A stretch of 13,921 bases of DNA from the NCBI GenBank assembly GCA_964398215.1, contig CAYNNP010000177.1, positions 1 to 13,921 on the forward strand, written 5' to 3'. How positions within the stretch are numbered: position 1 is the first letter of the stretch; each line of letters begins with the position of its first letter. The position numbers were made by a program, and so were the translations under genes. Shown piece by piece: positions 13,191 to 13,921 of this stretch. Below the pieces are notes generated by a model. The model was not told the DNA's origin. It saw only the letters and a program-made list of their open reading frames with translations, and searched no databases. The DNA is from CAYNNP01 sp964398215 (GTDB lineage: Bacteria; Planctomycetota; Planctomycetia; Pirellulales; Pirellulaceae).

Positions 13191-13921
13191 ATGGCCATCG
13201 GCATCGACCCCACCGTTGACTACGCATTCAAACTGCTGCTTGGAAGTCCTGAGCATCCAGCGATAACATTGCACTTTCTCAACGCGGTCCTTGGCAGCGA
13301 AGTTGAGATCACCGACGTCGAAATCATGAACCCGATTCTTGGCAAAGAAGACGACTCCGACAAACTGTCCATCTTGGATGTCGCTGCTTGTGATTCTACC
13401 GGCCGGCGATACGACATCGAAATGCAAACCAGTTTGCCAGCAGGTTTGGCGCAGCGTCTGGCGTACTACACCGCATCCATGTACGTCGGTCAAATTGGTG
13501 AAGGCGACGATTACACGCTTCTGCGGCCTGCCATTAGTATCTGCGTACTTAACGCAACCATGTTTCATCAGTCACCGGAAATCCACAGCGATTTTCGTCT
13601 GCGCAGTCGCAGTGGCGATCTGAACCTGACTGATGGGCTGCAAATTCATCTTCTTGAGTTGCCAAAGTACATGGTTCCAGACGATAATGGGGTAATCACT
13701 GATCCGATCGAAGCATGGCTGTACTTCTTCCGCCGCGCCAACGAGATGACGACTCAAGAAATCAAGCAACGCTTCAGCTCCCCTGCTTTCACCGAAGCCG
13801 CCGAGGTACTCGACATGATCCAGCGCACCCCACAGCAACGCGACCAATACGAGCTACGACTAAAAGCCGAGCGTGATCACAGAGCAAGGCTCCAGCAAGC
13901 AACCGCAGACGGCGAGGCACG
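13191..13921 (+). CDS. Rpn/PDDEXK_2 family nuclease (transposase-like), 3' end outside window
   Basis: Partial gene: 243 codons are open from ATG at 13191 to the window end with no stop. The start (IDPTVDYAFKLLLG) is the usual opening of Rpn family recombination-promoting nucleases, often labelled PD-(D/E)XK transposases. The catalytic core is visible: D63 in ILDVAAC, and E77-x-Q79 in YDIEMQT, followed by LAQRLAYYTASMYVGQ. The middle contains HLLELPKY and WLYFFRRANE, also typical. The end is charged and helical (ERDHRARLQQATADGEA), as in family members with a repetitive coiled C-terminus. Known Rpn proteins of E. coli cut DNA and stimulate RecA-independent recombination, and recent work links some to phage defence. 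No inverted repeats, partner transposition gene or target duplication is visible, so a complete insertion sequence is not supported. No clear ribosome-binding site precedes the start. Confidence 0.85.
   Translation, partial: MAIGIDPTVDYAFKLLLGSPEHPAITLHFLNAVLGSEVEITDVEIMNPILGKEDDSDKLSILDVAACDSTGRRYDIEMQTSLPAGLAQRLAYYTASMYVGQIGEGDDYTLLRPAISICVLNATMFHQSPEIHSDFRLRSRSGDLNLTDGLQIHLLELPKYMVPDDNGVITDPIEAWLYFFRRANEMTTQEIKQRFSSPAFTEAAEVLDMIQRTPQQRDQYELRLKAERDHRARLQQATADGEA

Noticed and set aside
13069..13921. A complete insertion sequence around the Rpn gene
   Set aside because: No terminal inverted repeat or target duplication is seen on the left side, and the right side is outside the window; Rpn genes commonly stand alone.
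1..13921. CRISPR arrays, tRNA or rRNA genes, riboswitches
   Set aside because: No regularly spaced direct repeats, cloverleaf-like segments, rRNA-like stretches or recognisable riboswitch cores were noticed in the intergenic regions.

Overview
The window looks like chromosomal DNA from a planctomycete, most likely a relative of Rhodopirellula in the Pirellulaceae. Four things point there: a penta-domain planctomycete cytochrome protein (PSD3-PSD5-PSD4-PSCyt3-PSD2) paired with an HXXSHH (DUF1552) protein, a signal-peptide sulfatase with a C-terminal LamG-like domain, a giant M56/BlaR1-type receptor, and structured intergenic repeats. Taxonomy is inferred from gene content only. No rRNA, tRNA, CRISPR array, prophage or insertion sequence was seen.

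Layout. Positions 1-97 hold the edge of an intergenic repeat. Positions 98-5105 (minus strand) are a BlaI-type repressor followed, after a single base, by a 1538-residue BlaR1-like membrane metalloprotease. Its ectodomain is an ancient ~460-residue duplication plus a third, shorter copy of the core module. Positions 5106-5568 form a 463-bp divergent region. It holds two dyads near blaI, an 80-bp long inverted repeat, an orphan rightward terminator-like hairpin, and a perfect TATAAT with an adjacent 11-bp palindrome ahead of the rightward operon. Positions 5569-10945 (plus strand) are a tightly coupled three-gene operon: a di-CxxCH PSCyt/PSD protein, a Tat-type HXXSHH protein (ATGA overlap) and an exported ankyrin-repeat protein (TAATG overlap). 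Positions 11098-13068 (plus) are a type I sulfatase. Positions 13191-13921 (plus) are a 3'-truncated Rpn/PDDEXK_2 family nuclease gene running off the window.

How the parts may work together. BlaI/BlaR1 pairs normally relay an extracytoplasmic signal: the receptor's zinc protease is activated and the repressor is removed. Here the penicillin-binding sensor is absent and is replaced by duplicated modules, one segment of which resembles the PSCyt2 (DUF1549) core of planctomycete cytochrome proteins. The rightward operon encodes three proteins predicted to be exported, of unknown function. The shared divergent region makes it plausible, but unproven, that the receptor/repressor pair controls this operon. 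The sulfatase and Rpn gene appear to be independent units.
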